Below, piece by piece: positions 37,139 through 46,058 of a stretch of 64,000 nucleotides of DNA. The stretch is from the NCBI GenBank assembly GCA_963832875.1, contig CAWHWB010000003.1, positions 620,001 to 684,000 on the forward strand. Direction: 5' to 3'. How positions within the stretch are numbered: position 1 is the stretch's first letter; each line of letters starts with the position of its first letter. The notes beneath the pieces are model-generated. The model was given only the letters and a program-made list of their open reading frames with translations. It did no database searches and was not told the DNA's origin. The position numbers and the translations under genes are program-made. The stretch comes from AP-15 sp963832875. GTDB lineage: Bacteria; Pseudomonadota; Alphaproteobacteria; ATCC43930; CGMCC-115725.

Positions 37139-38998
37139 CTATTCGGCGGCGGCGAGGCCGGGCGGGCCGACCGGATCGAGAAACCCGCCCGATTGGCGGC
37201 GCCACAGCCGGGCGTAGGTTCCGTCGGCGGCGAGCAGCGAGGAATGGGTCCCTTCTTCGACGATCTGCCCCTTGTCGAGCACCACCAGCCGGTCGAGGCG
37301 GGCGATCGTCGACAGCCGGTGGGCGATGGCGATTACGGTGCGGCCGCGCATCAGGCTTTCGAGCTGCTCCTGGATCGCGGCTTCGACTTCCGAATCGAGT
37401 GAGGAGGTGGCCTCATCGAGCACCAGGATCGGCGCGTCCTTGAGAATGACCCGCGCGAGTGCCACGCGCTGGCGCTGCCCGCCCGACAGCTTGACGCCGC
37501 GCTCGCCGACATGCGCGTCAAAGCCGCGCCGGCCGTTCCAGTCCTCGAGCCCCTCGATGAATTCGATCGCATGCGCCTGCGCCGCCGCGCGCCGCACCTC
37601 CCATTCGCTCGCCTGCGGCCGGCCATAGCGGATGTTGTCGCTGATCGATCGGTGCAACAGCGAGGTGTCTTGGGTCACCATCGCGATGTGCCCGCGCAGG
37701 CTCTCTTGGGTCACGTCGGCAATGTTCTGCCCGTCGATCAGGATCCGGCCGCTCTCGATGTCGTAAAAGCGCAGCAGCAGGTTGACCAAGGTCGACTTAC
37801 CGGCGCCCGATGGCCCGACCAGTCCGACCCGCTCGCCCGGGGCGATCGCGAGGTCGATGCCGTGCAGGACGCCGCGCGCGGTCCCATAGCCGAAGCGCAC
37901 ATTCTCGAAGCGAACCTGCCCGCGGTCGATGCGCAGCGGCACCGCGTCGGACCGGTCGGGCATCTGCCGCGGCACCGCGATCGAGCGCATCCCGTCCTGC
38001 ACGACCCCGATGTTTTCGAAGATCGTGGTGACGTTCTGCGCCACCCAGCCGGCGATGTTGGAGATCTGCCAGGTCAGCGGCAGCGCCATCGCGACGGTGC
38101 CGATGGCGATCCGGCCGTCGCTCCACAGCCAGATCGCGACCGCACCGGTTCCGACCACCATCGAGGCGTTGAGTGCGGCCAGCATGACGCCGACCAGCGT
38201 CGTCAGCCGCAGCTGCGCCCGAAACGCGTCGGTCTGTTCGTCGACCGCGGTGCGGACGAAGGCATCCTCGTCGCGCGGCCGGGCAAAAAGCTTGACGGTC
38301 AGGATGTTGGTATAGCTGTCGACGACGCGTCCGACCAGGTTCGAACGAGTCTCGGACGAGCGCCGCGAGCGGTTGCGCAGGCGCGGCACGAAGTAGCGCA
38401 GCAAGACCGCATACCCGGCAAACCACAGCAGTACCGGCACCGCCAGCCGGATGTCGCTGCGGCCCATCAGAATGACCGCGCCGCTGCCGTAGACCAGGAT
38501 GTACCAGACCGCGTTGGTGCCCGAAACGACGCTCTCACGCAGGGCCGGCCCCGCCTGCATGACCCGGTTGGCGATGCGCCCGGCGAAATCGTTCTGAAAG
38601 AACGTCCAGCTCTGGCGCACCACATGCCAATGGCTTTGCCATCGAACCATGTTCGAGAGGCCGGCGGCGATCGCCTGGTTGGTGATCAGGTTCTGCAGCA
38701 GCAGGGCCGACGGCCGAATCACCAGCAATACCGCCGCCATGCCGAGCAGCTGCGGCCAATAACTGTGCAGAATGTCCGGCTGGTGGCTCGACACGATGCT
38801 GACCACTCGGCCGATAAAGACCGGGATCGTGGTGTCGAGCAATGCCACCACCGAGCCGGCGGCGAATAGCGCCAGGACGAGGCCGCGGGCCTGGCGGGCA
38901 TGGTGCCAGTAGAACGCGACCAGGCCCGCTGGCGGCGGCGCCTCCGGCGACAGCGCCGTCGGCTCTAGCAGACTTTCGAAAAACCGGAACACGCGCAT
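37139..38998 (-). CDS. ABC exporter, fused membrane and ATPase domains (MsbA-like)
   Basis: The 619-residue half-transporter has six membrane helices (about residues 40-330) and one ATPase domain with Walker A GPSGAGKST (about 405), signature LSGGQRQR, and the Walker B LVLDEATSSLD. It forms a homodimeric exporter of lipids, drugs or peptides. The start is ATG 38998; the longer frame runs over the tRNA-Gln and is spurious. It begins 194 bases away from the tRNA on the other strand. Confidence 0.9.
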   Translation of the reverse strand: MRVFRFFESLLEPTALSPEAPPPAGLVAFYWHHARQARGLVLALFAAGSVVALLDTTIPVFIGRVVSIVSSHQPDILHSYWPQLLGMAAVLLVIRPSALLLQNLITNQAIAAGLSNMVRWQSHWHVVRQSWTFFQNDFAGRIANRVMQAGPALRESVVSGTNAVWYILVYGSGAVILMGRSDIRLAVPVLLWFAGYAVLLRYFVPRLRNRSRRSSETRSNLVGRVVDSYTNILTVKLFARPRDEDAFVRTAVDEQTDAFRAQLRLTTLVGVMLAALNASMVVGTGAVAIWLWSDGRIAIGTVAMALPLTWQISNIAGWVAQNVTTIFENIGVVQDGMRSIAVPRQMPDRSDAVPLRIDRGQVRFENVRFGYGTARGVLHGIDLAIAPGERVGLVGPSGAGKSTLVNLLLRFYDIESGRILIDGQNIADVTQESLRGHIAMVTQDTSLLHRSISDNIRYGRPQASEWEVRRAAAQAHAIEFIEGLEDWNGRRGFDAHVGERGVKLSGGQRQRVALARVILKDAPILVLDEATSSLDSEVEAAIQEQLESLMRGRTVIAIAHRLSTIARLDRLVVLDKGQIVEEGTHSSLLAADGTYARLWRRQSGGFLDPVGPPGLAAAE

Positions 38999-39191
38999 GA
39001 TATGGGCTGTTACCGCTGGGCTCTTAAGGGGTCGCCATTTCGGCGCCGGTCGGCTCGCCGCGAATTGCACAACAAGCGGGCACCCTAGCACATCATACGC
39101 GGACGCGCGGCCGAAGATGCCGATTCCAAACGCCAACCGGGCCGGTTTGTTGCCGGGACGGAGCTTTCCCGATAAGCTGCCGGCTCGCCGA

Positions 39192-39266
39192 TGGGGCGTA
39201 GCCAAGTGGTAAGGCAGCGGATTTTGATTCCGCGATACGGAGGTTCGAATCCTCCCGCCCCAGCCA
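39192..39266 (+). tRNA. tRNA-Gln (TTG anticodon)
   Basis: The 75-base sequence folds into a full cloverleaf. The acceptor TGGGGCG pairs with CGCCCCA, and the anticodon arm is GCGGA-TTTTGAT-TCCGC with anticodon TTG. The T arm is GGAGG-TTCGAAT-CCTCC, followed by discriminator G and an encoded CCA. The 3' part (39240-39265) is repeated at 41418-41443 with one mismatch, marking it as a likely integration site. Confidence 0.97.
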
Positions 39267-39333
39267 AATGATATCAACGTGCATAATTGTCAGGCTGGGG
39301 TGCACGCCAAGGTGGGTCGGCACCATGTGGGCA

Positions 39334-39453
39334 CAAACCCTCATGCGCCTCCGACACCACCAGCTTGAGAACGCGCTGGCCGCGGCGTGCGAGGGTGCGC
39401 AGACAGCCGGTCCAAAAGATCTCGGTCTCCGAGATCGCCGTTCCCCATGCCCG
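39334..39453 (-). pseudogene. IS256/Mutator-family transposase fragment
   Basis: One minus-strand frame reads RAWGTAISETEIFWTG, then CLRTLARRGQRVLKLVVSE and AHEGL. It matches the core of IS256-type transposases (usual form 'FWT.FLR.L..RGL.GVKLV.SDAHEG'). The catalytic Asp of SDAHEG is Glu here. Both sides are out of frame or unrelated. It is a dead fragment inside the segment bounded by tRNA-Gln and its partial copy. Confidence 0.6.
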
Positions 39454-39784
39454 GACCTCGCGTCGGAGACCTCGCGCCGGTCTTCAGGATCGAGGGGGCG
39501 AACGGCGCCTAAGCGGGATCAGGTACCTGAGCATCACCACGGGCCGAGGCGGATCGGCGTTGAAGTCGCCGTGAACCGGCACCAGGTCGCGCGCGGCATG
39601 GAGCCGGGGCAGGGCAGGACCTCGAATGTGCGGATAAAACAGAGCACCCGTATTTTTCTCGTCGATGGTCTGGGCGCCTGGGCCCGTACGATTTTGCTCG
39701 CGCCTTATTGATACACAACACACAAACGAGTCCCCCGCGCTCTCTTTCGTCGCCTCTGCAAAAAGCAGGGTCCAAGCGAGGTGC

Positions 39785-39834
39785 AGGTTACTCTCGGTTC
39801 CCGCTGGCGCGGGTATGACGGCGACTTGGATGGG
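39785..39834. repeat. Half-copy of an intergenic palindromic repeat
   Basis: CTCTCGGTTCCCGCTGGCG and CGGGTATGACGGCGACTTGG resemble the right half of the repeat at 5164-5248 (GGTTCCCGCCCTGCGCAGGAATGACG). It is a single diverged half, without its left partner. Confidence 0.45.
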
Positions 39835-39895
39835 TCAGGATGTCAGAAGTGCACCACTAGATCGTCCCCGAGGCAATTCCTGTCGGAGGTGCGAG

Positions 39896-41191
39896 TTAGG
39901 CGAACATCCGTGCGCGTTGCGGCTCGTCGGCGAGCGGCAGGAAGCCGAGGGCATCGCGGTCGATGATCCGGCCGTCTTTGATGATCACCGAGATCTCGTC
40001 AGGCCGCTGCAACACGGTGATGTCGGCGACCGGGTCGCGGTTCCAGATCACGATGTCGGCCAGCATATCGGGCGCGACAACTCCGAGTTTACCGTCGAGG
40101 TTTAGGAGCCAGGCGCTGCGGCTGCTATTGGCGGCGATCGCCTCGACCGGCGTCATGCCGGCCTCCTTGACGAAGAGCTCCACCTCCTTGCCATGCCAGC
40201 GGCCGTGATGGAAGGCCGACGCGTTCCCCGTGTCGCTGCCGCTCAATATCGGGATGCCGCGGTCGCGGGCATTGCGGATCATCCGGAAGCTCTGGTCGAG
40301 CTGCGCCTTGAGCCGGTCTATCGAAGGGCCGCCGACGGCACGGCCGATGCCGTGCTCGACCCCGATCCAGGGGGCGGTCAGCACGGGCGCAATCGGCACG
40401 CCGGCCCTGGCGACGACATCGAGATCATCCTCGTTCGCCAGATCGCCGTGATAGATCAGGTCGATCCCGGCCTTGGCCGCGGCGCGGGTCGAGGTCGAGC
40501 CGCGAGAATGGATCGCGACCTTGACATTATGCCGATGCGCCTCATCGACGACCGCCGCGATTTCGTCATCGGCGCAAGTCTGCATATCGCCCCAATAGGA
40601 ATCGGCAATCTTGATCAGATCGACGCCGCGCTTGCATTGCCTGCGGGTCTCGCGGATGAACTCGTCGCGGGTATTGCACAAGACGCCCGCGGCGTCGTTC
40701 GGGCTGCCTTCCCAGGCGGGATAAGGGTCGGGGTCGAAGATGCCGCCGTAGTTGCTGAGCGCGCGACTGGCGACGACCATGCGCGGGCCTTCCAATAGCC
40801 CGCCCGCGACCGCCTCGCGCACCGTCACATCGGTGAACCATTTGCCGCCGGGCACGGCGATGCTGGTGACGCCGGCGCGTAAAACTCTGCCGATCGCGCG
40901 CGCCGCCCACAGGGTGCAAAACTCGGCGCTCGAGGTGTAGCGGACGCCAGGCAACGCACCCTGGTGCAGCGAGATATGGCAATGGGCGTCGATCAACCCG
41001 GGCAGGATGAATTTGCCCGAAGCATCGATGACCCGATCCTCCGGGCTTTGCCGCACCGCGCCACCTGTCGGGCCGAGATGGGTAATTCGGCCGCCCTCGA
41101 CCACAATCACCGGGTTCGGGACCGGATCCCGTCCCGAACCGTCGATCAGCGTGCCGTTCCTGATCCAAAGTCGCCGTTTGTCACGTGTCAT
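39896..41191 (-). CDS. Amidohydrolase (metal-dependent, dipeptidase/imidazolonepropionase-like)
   Basis: The 431-residue protein is a TIM-barrel amidohydrolase with metal ligands HxH in DAHCHIS (about 66-70), Lys in VDLIKIADSYW, His in VAIHSRG, His in IYHGDLANED, and Asp in ILSGSDTGN. It would hydrolyse an amide or cyclic substrate. It lies inside the segment between tRNA-Gln and its partial copy, so it may have arrived by integration. The ATG at 41191 has a weak ribosome site. Confidence 0.88.
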   Translation of the reverse strand: MTRDKRRLWIRNGTLIDGSGRDPVPNPVIVVEGGRITHLGPTGGAVRQSPEDRVIDASGKFILPGLIDAHCHISLHQGALPGVRYTSSAEFCTLWAARAIGRVLRAGVTSIAVPGGKWFTDVTVREAVAGGLLEGPRMVVASRALSNYGGIFDPDPYPAWEGSPNDAAGVLCNTRDEFIRETRRQCKRGVDLIKIADSYWGDMQTCADDEIAAVVDEAHRHNVKVAIHSRGSTSTRAAAKAGIDLIYHGDLANEDDLDVVARAGVPIAPVLTAPWIGVEHGIGRAVGGPSIDRLKAQLDQSFRMIRNARDRGIPILSGSDTGNASAFHHGRWHGKEVELFVKEAGMTPVEAIAANSSRSAWLLNLDGKLGVVAPDMLADIVIWNRDPVADITVLQRPDEISVIIKDGRIIDRDALGFLPLADEPQRARMFA

Positions 41192-41417
41192 GGCAGCATT
41201 CTCTCTCCGCTCGCGGATCAGGGAAAAGCTACGACACCCGCGTCCCGGTTCCCAGCTCCCGAGGCGAGTTTATAGATGCGCCAGGCATGGTTTTCGGGTA
41301 GTCGACTGTCTACGACTTCGCGTCGACCGGCGTCACGGCAAGCGCGAAACCCTTGACTTCGATGTCGCGAACCAGAAACGTCGTGCATCGCGGCTGAGCG
41401 CCATCGACACCTCGCTT

Positions 41418-41443
41418 GAGGTTCGAATCCTCCCACCCCAGCC
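41418..41443 (+). other. Partial tRNA-Gln 3' copy (att-like direct repeat)
   Basis: GAGGTTCGAATCCTCCC followed by ACCCCAGCC matches bases 39240-39265 of tRNA-Gln, 25 of 26 (A for G at base 18). It holds the T arm and 3' acceptor strand only; no 5' half lies upstream. Such a copy is left when a tRNA-targeting element integrates. No integrase is found between the copies. Confidence 0.65.
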
Positions 41444-41469
41444 GGCCGAACGCTTGCCGGGAGATAGCG

Positions 41470-42621
41470 ATGCCAGACAACCAGCCTTGGGTCGGGACTT
41501 GGGCCACGGCACCGGCGCCGGCGGAAACCGGCGCTTTCAACAATCAGACCTTGCGCATGACGATGCGCGCCAGCCTTGGCGGCAATCAGCTGCGGGTGCG
41601 GATCTCAAACGCCTATGGCCGCCGCCCGCTCGACATCGGCGGCGCTCATATCGCGCGGCGCGAGGGGGGAGCGGCGATCGTCGCCGGCTCCGATCGCAAG
41701 CTGAGCTTCGGGGGTGCCGCGACGGCGACAATCGCCGCGGGCGCCGTGCTGTTGAGCGATCCGGTGGCACTCGACCTGGCGCCGCTCGCCGATCTCGCGG
41801 TCAGCCTTTATCTGCCCGGCGAGCTCCTGAACGATTTTCAGATCACCGGCCGCTATGCGCGGCAGACCAATTACATCTCGCCGCCGGGCGATTTCACCGC
41901 GGCCAAGGTGATGCCGATCGCCAGCCTGACCAGCGACTGGTTCTTCGTCTGCGGCGTCGATGTGCTGGCCAGTGCCGATACCGGCGGCATCGTCACCCTC
42001 GGCGATTCGCTGACCGACGGCAACATCTCGACGATGGACGCGTTTTGCCGTTGGCCCGACCAGCTCGCCCGCCGTTTGATGGCGCGCCACCGCGGCCGGC
42101 CGATGGCAGTGATGAACCAGGGGCTCGGCGGCAACCGCATCCTCTACGACATCCGCGGCGACAGCGGGCTGCGCCGCTTCGACCGCGACGTCTTGGCCCA
42201 GCCGGGGGCCACCCACGTCATCGTCATGCTCGGTACCAACGATTTGCGCAATCGGTGGAAAAAGCCTGAAGAGGAGCCCACCGCCGCGCAGATGATCGCC
42301 GGGCTCCAGCAGATGGCGGTACGTGCCCATAGTGCCGGCATCAAGATCATCGGCGCCACGCTGACGCCGTTCGGCAACGAGACCTATATGGCCGGCGCCT
42401 GGAACCCGCAGCGCGAGGAGGTTCGCCGGGCGGTCAATGGCTGGATCCGCGACGGCGGCGCCTTTGACGCAGTCGCCGATTTCGACCAGGCATTGCGGGA
42501 CCCCGAACACCCGACGCAGATGCGCCCGAGCGACGATTGCGGCGATGGTCTGCACCCGAGCGATCTCGGCTACACAAAGATGGGCGACGCGATCGACCTG
42601 GCTCTGTTCGAGGAGCGGTAG
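41470..42621 (+). CDS. SGNH/GDSL-type hydrolase
   Basis: The 383-residue protein has the SGNH blocks: GDSLTDG with Ser180, QGLGGNR with the oxyanion Gly/Asn, LGTND, and DGLHPSD with Asp359 and His362. The N-terminal 150 residues form an extra beta-rich domain (LRMTMRASLGGNQLRVRISN) typical of this secreted-esterase-like group, although no signal peptide is seen. It probably hydrolyses esters. ATG 41470 lies after AGATAGCG; it follows the partial tRNA copy. Confidence 0.9.
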   Translation: MPDNQPWVGTWATAPAPAETGAFNNQTLRMTMRASLGGNQLRVRISNAYGRRPLDIGGAHIARREGGAAIVAGSDRKLSFGGAATATIAAGAVLLSDPVALDLAPLADLAVSLYLPGELLNDFQITGRYARQTNYISPPGDFTAAKVMPIASLTSDWFFVCGVDVLASADTGGIVTLGDSLTDGNISTMDAFCRWPDQLARRLMARHRGRPMAVMNQGLGGNRILYDIRGDSGLRRFDRDVLAQPGATHVIVMLGTNDLRNRWKKPEEEPTAAQMIAGLQQMAVRAHSAGIKIIGATLTPFGNETYMAGAWNPQREEVRRAVNGWIRDGGAFDAVADFDQALRDPEHPTQMRPSDDCGDGLHPSDLGYTKMGDAIDLALFEER

Positions 42622-42644
42622 ACTAAATCGCTGCCGCGTCTCTG

Positions 42645-43127
42645 ATGAACTTTCAGGTTGCAGCGATCCGCGACGCTCAGGATCTCGACACGGTCCGCGA
42701 GCTGTTACGCGAATACGCGGATTGGCTCGGGATCGGTCTGGCGTTCCAAGGCTTCGATGCGGAGCTCGCGCTGCTGCCGGGGAAATACGCGCCGCCGCAG
42801 GGTGACTTGCTGCTGGCCCGGAGCGACGGCGGTGAGGCGTTGGGCTGTATCGGCTTGCGACCGCTCGAACAGCCTGGCGCCTGCGAGGTGAAGCGGCTTT
42901 ACGTCCGACCGGCCGCCCGCGGCACCGGCATCGGCCGAGCCTTGGCGGGCGCGATCGTCGAACTCGCAACCGCTCTGCGGTATCGCGAAGTGATGCTGGA
43001 CACGCTGCCCTGGATGAATTCGGCAATTGCGATCTATCGCGCGCTCGGCTTCGAGCCAATCCCCCCTTATTGGAACAATGTCGTTCCGGGCATCCTTTAT
43101 TTCGGCAAACGGCTGCCAGCATTCTGA
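42645..43127 (+). CDS. GNAT N-acetyltransferase
   Basis: The 160-residue protein has the GNAT core VKRLYVRPAARGTGIGRALAGAI with the acetyl-CoA loop RGTGIG and the C-terminal motif NSAIAIYRALGFEPIPPYWNN. Substrate not determined; it is an ordinary small-molecule or aminoacyl acetyltransferase. It follows the GDSL hydrolase by 24 bases on the same strand, so co-transcription is possible. Confidence 0.9.
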   Translation: MNFQVAAIRDAQDLDTVRELLREYADWLGIGLAFQGFDAELALLPGKYAPPQGDLLLARSDGGEALGCIGLRPLEQPGACEVKRLYVRPAARGTGIGRALAGAIVELATALRYREVMLDTLPWMNSAIAIYRALGFEPIPPYWNNVVPGILYFGKRLPAF

Positions 43128-43244
43128 GCAATCCGGGTGGGCGCCTGAGCCGAGCCCGGCGTTCCTTTTGGCGTGGCATCCGGGGAGCGGTCGAGCGGGC
43201 TGGCGCCCGCATCGGTCCGGAGCGAGCCGGCGAAACGGGGCCAC

Positions 43245-44306
43245 TCACGCGCCCTGCCGGCGCTTGAAATGCCGGCCGAGGACCACGAGCGAGAGGATTT
43301 CGAACAGCATTTGCGCGCCGACCATCGCAGTGATGGTGGTGGCGTCGTATTGCGGGGCGACTTCGACGACGTCGCCGCCGACGATGTCGAGGCCCTTGAG
43401 GCCGTTCAGGATCGCCTGCGCCTCGCGCGGGGTCAGGCCGCCTGCTTCGGGGGTGCCGGTGCCCGGGGCATAGGCCGGATCGAGTCCGTCGACGTCGAAA
43501 GAGATGTAGGTCGGGCCGTCGCCGACGACGGAACGCGCAGTCTCGACGATGCCGGCGATGCCGAGCCGGTCGACATCCTCGATGTGCAGGACGGTCATTC
43601 CCGACTCGTAGGAAAACCCCCAGAGGATCTCGGCCGGCCCGCGGATGCCGATCTGGACCGTGCGCTCGGGATCGAGGGCGCCGGCCAGCACCGCCTGGCG
43701 AAACGGCCCGCCATGGTGGAATTTCGAGCCGTCGACCTCGCCCATGGTGTCGCAATGGGCGTCGATATGGACGAGCCCCAGCGGCCGCTCGGCGCCGAGC
43801 GATTTGAGAATCGGGTAGCTGACCGAATGGTCGCCACCGACCGAAATGGGGCGTATCCCCGCCTTGGCGATGCTGGCATAGAAGGCAGCGATGTCCTCGA
43901 TGGACTGGTCGAGGCTGTAGCGCGAGTGCAACGGCACGTCGCCGATGTCGCCGACGGCGCATTCGGCGCATGGGGCGACGCTGAGCGCGTGGTTGTAGGG
44001 GCCGATGCGCTCGACCTCGCGCACCGCGCGCGGGCCGAAGCGGGCGCCGGGGCGGTTGGTGACGCCCAAATCCATCGGCACGCCGACGAGCGCCACGTCG
44101 AGACCGGCGAAATCGGGCTGGCTGGCGGCATCCGGCCGATAGGGCATATCGAGCAGGGTCGAGACGCCGGCATAGGGCATCGGCCGGCGATACTGCTCGC
44201 CGAAGACCAGCGAGAGCGGCTTTCTGAACCGCTCGGGGGCGATCTCGGTTTCCTTGGCGCCCACATATTTGGCGCGCAACGCGTCGAGCTTCTGCTGGTC
44301 AAACAT
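43245..44306 (-). CDS. Ureohydrolase family protein (agmatinase-like)
   Basis: The 353-residue protein has the Mn-binding motifs GGDHS, HIDAHCD and FDVDGLDPAYAPGTGTPE. The family hydrolyses agmatine, guanidinobutyrate, arginine or guanidine; the N-terminal 40 residues (FRKPLSLVFGEQYRRP) are longer than in canonical agmatinases. It is eight bases downstream of a TPP-enzyme gene on the same strand, forming a catabolic pair. I cannot tell which guanidino substrate is used. The start is ATG 44306. Confidence 0.9.
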   Translation of the reverse strand: MFDQQKLDALRAKYVGAKETEIAPERFRKPLSLVFGEQYRRPMPYAGVSTLLDMPYRPDAASQPDFAGLDVALVGVPMDLGVTNRPGARFGPRAVREVERIGPYNHALSVAPCAECAVGDIGDVPLHSRYSLDQSIEDIAAFYASIAKAGIRPISVGGDHSVSYPILKSLGAERPLGLVHIDAHCDTMGEVDGSKFHHGGPFRQAVLAGALDPERTVQIGIRGPAEILWGFSYESGMTVLHIEDVDRLGIAGIVETARSVVGDGPTYISFDVDGLDPAYAPGTGTPEAGGLTPREAQAILNGLKGLDIVGGDVVEVAPQYDATTITAMVGAQMLFEILSLVVLGRHFKRRQGA

Positions 44307-44313
44307 CGGCCGA

Positions 44314-45948
44314 CTACCGGGCGCCGCGGATGCGCGGTGGGATTAGCACTTTCCACGGGTCGGGCATTTCGCCGACCGCGACCTCGATCAGGGTGGTGCC
44401 GCGCCGCTTGAGGGCGGCGGCGAGCTCGCGGCGCAAGCCGTCCGCGGTGGTCGTGCGAACCCCGGCCGCGCCAAAGCTCTCGGCCATCTTCGGAAAGTGC
44501 GGATTTTGCAGATCGACCCCGATCAGCCGGTTGCCGTAATCCTCCTTCTGCATGCGCCGCACATTGCCGTAGGCGCCGTCGGCAAAGACGATCGCGACGA
44601 TGTCGATGCCGTGCCGAACCGCAGTCGACAGTTCCTGGACGTTGAACATAAACCCGCCATCGCCCGAGACCGAAACGACCGGCAGATCGGGGCGGCCGAC
44701 CTTGGCGCCGAGTGCGGTCGCAAAGCCGAACCCCAGCGTACCCTGATAGCCGCTATGGATGTAGCTGCGCGGATGGTAGACCGGGAACGCCATGCGCCCG
44801 ACATAGCCCACCTGGGTCAGGTCCTCGACGTAGATGCCTTCATCGGGCAGTTCGGCTCGGATCGCGCGCAGATATTCGCATTGCGGCCCTAGCCGCTGGT
44901 CAAGCCCGGCGAGGGTAGCGGATTTCAGGGTTTCGAACTCGTCCCGGCGCGACGGCCGGCTCTGGGCGTGGCGGCCGAGTGCCGTGTGGAGAGCGGCGAG
45001 CGCGGCTTTCGCGTCGGCGACGATGCCGAGCGCCGGCTTGAAGTAGCGGGTGATCTCAACGGGATCGATGTCGACGCGGACGAGCTTCAGGTCGCGGTCG
45101 ACGCCCCAGCGCAATTGCGGCTGGTGCAGGCGGGTCCCAACCGCCAGCACGACATCGGCCTCGCGCCACAATTCGTGGCCCGCAAGCGCCGACTGGGCGA
45201 GGTAATGCCGGTCGCTGACGATGCCCTTGCCGCCGCTGAAGCTGACGACCGGGGCCTGCAACATCTCGGCGACCCCCAGCACCTCCGCGCCGGCCTCGAC
45301 AGCACCGCTGCCGACGAAGATCAACGGCTTTTTCGCGGCGGCAAGGAGTGCCGCGGCCTTGTCGACCAGCTCGGGGTCGGGCTCGACGACCGGCGGCGGG
45401 GTTTCGGCGGCGGGCAGCTCGATCTCGGTTCGGAGCGCCAGCACATCGGGCGGTATTTCGAGCCCGACCGGGCGCGGCCGGCCCTCATGCAACTGGCGAA
45501 AGGCGTCGTTGACGCGCCTGCCGGTCTCGGTCGGGTGGTCGATCCGCGCCGCCCATTTGGTCAGGCGCTGCAGGATACCGAGCTGGTCGGGGATCTCGTG
45601 CAACAGGCCAAAGCCGCGCCCGATCATGTCGGAGGGGATCTGGCCGCTGATGCACAAGACCGGCGCGTTGGTGGCGTAGGCGGTGGCCAATGCTGCCGTG
45701 GTGTTGAGCAGTCCCGGCCCCGGCACGACCGCGTAGGTCCCGATCTTGCCGCTCGCCCGCGCATAGCCGAGAGCCATGTAGGCCGCACCCTGCTCGTGCC
45801 GGGTGTGGATCACCCGCAACGCCTCGCCGGCATCGTAGAAAGCGACGAAGAGGGCGTCGTTCTGCACCCCCGGCAGCGCGAAGACCGTATCCACCCCGTG
45901 CCGGCGCAACATCTCGACCAACGCCCCGCCGCCCGTCATCCTGGTCAT
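44314..45948 (-). CDS. Thiamine-diphosphate-dependent enzyme (acetolactate-synthase-like)
   Basis: The 544-residue protein has all three domains: Pyr with the catalytic Glu in IHTRHEQGAAYMALGYARASG, the middle domain (VDKAAALLAAAKKPLIFVGSG) and PP with the SGDGGFMFNVQELSTA motif for magnesium and thiamine diphosphate. It is closest to acetolactate synthase-like decarboxylases of unclear substrate; the FAD-typical loop is not obvious. AGGAG lies before ATG 45948. It forms a pair with the ureohydrolase gene and may act on the keto acid released. Confidence 0.9.
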   Translation of the reverse strand: MTRMTGGGALVEMLRRHGVDTVFALPGVQNDALFVAFYDAGEALRVIHTRHEQGAAYMALGYARASGKIGTYAVVPGPGLLNTTAALATAYATNAPVLCISGQIPSDMIGRGFGLLHEIPDQLGILQRLTKWAARIDHPTETGRRVNDAFRQLHEGRPRPVGLEIPPDVLALRTEIELPAAETPPPVVEPDPELVDKAAALLAAAKKPLIFVGSGAVEAGAEVLGVAEMLQAPVVSFSGGKGIVSDRHYLAQSALAGHELWREADVVLAVGTRLHQPQLRWGVDRDLKLVRVDIDPVEITRYFKPALGIVADAKAALAALHTALGRHAQSRPSRRDEFETLKSATLAGLDQRLGPQCEYLRAIRAELPDEGIYVEDLTQVGYVGRMAFPVYHPRSYIHSGYQGTLGFGFATALGAKVGRPDLPVVSVSGDGGFMFNVQELSTAVRHGIDIVAIVFADGAYGNVRRMQKEDYGNRLIGVDLQNPHFPKMAESFGAAGVRTTTADGLRRELAAALKRRGTTLIEVAVGEMPDPWKVLIPPRIRGAR

Positions 45949-46019
45949 CGTTTGCTCCTACTCGAATGCCGGGCCGGTCGCCGAGGCCCGCCCTCACCCT
46001 CCGGCCGGCGCGGGTCCCT

Positions 46020-46043
46020 CCCTCTCCCGCATGCGGGAGAGGG
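46020..46043. repeat. Perfect 24-bp palindrome
   Basis: CCCTCTCCCGCATGCGGGAGAGGG is a perfect palindrome, nested in a longer imperfect inverted repeat (CCCTCACCC ... GGGTGAAGGG) between the MBL and TPP genes. It resembles the hairpin at 9606-9636 and could act as a bidirectional terminator or REP-like element. Confidence 0.65.
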
Positions 46044-46058
46044 CCGGGTGAAGGGCCG

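Larger units (their letters stand above)
39267..39895. other. Gene-poor scarred region 3' of tRNA-Gln
   Basis: No intact gene is seen. The stretch holds an IS256-type transposase fragment on the minus strand (39334-39453) and a palindromic repeat half-copy (about 39790-39834). The rest shows only short open frames. It lies between the tRNA and an amidohydrolase gene and looks like decayed mobile DNA. Confidence 0.6.

Noticed and set aside
39085..39344. Small protein with GREDSNLRIAESKSAALPLGYAP
   Set aside because: This is the antisense reading of tRNA-Gln, a well-known source of spurious annotations.
39268..39711. 147-residue plus-strand ORF after the tRNA
   Set aside because: It runs antisense over the transposase remnant, and no domain is visible in its translation.
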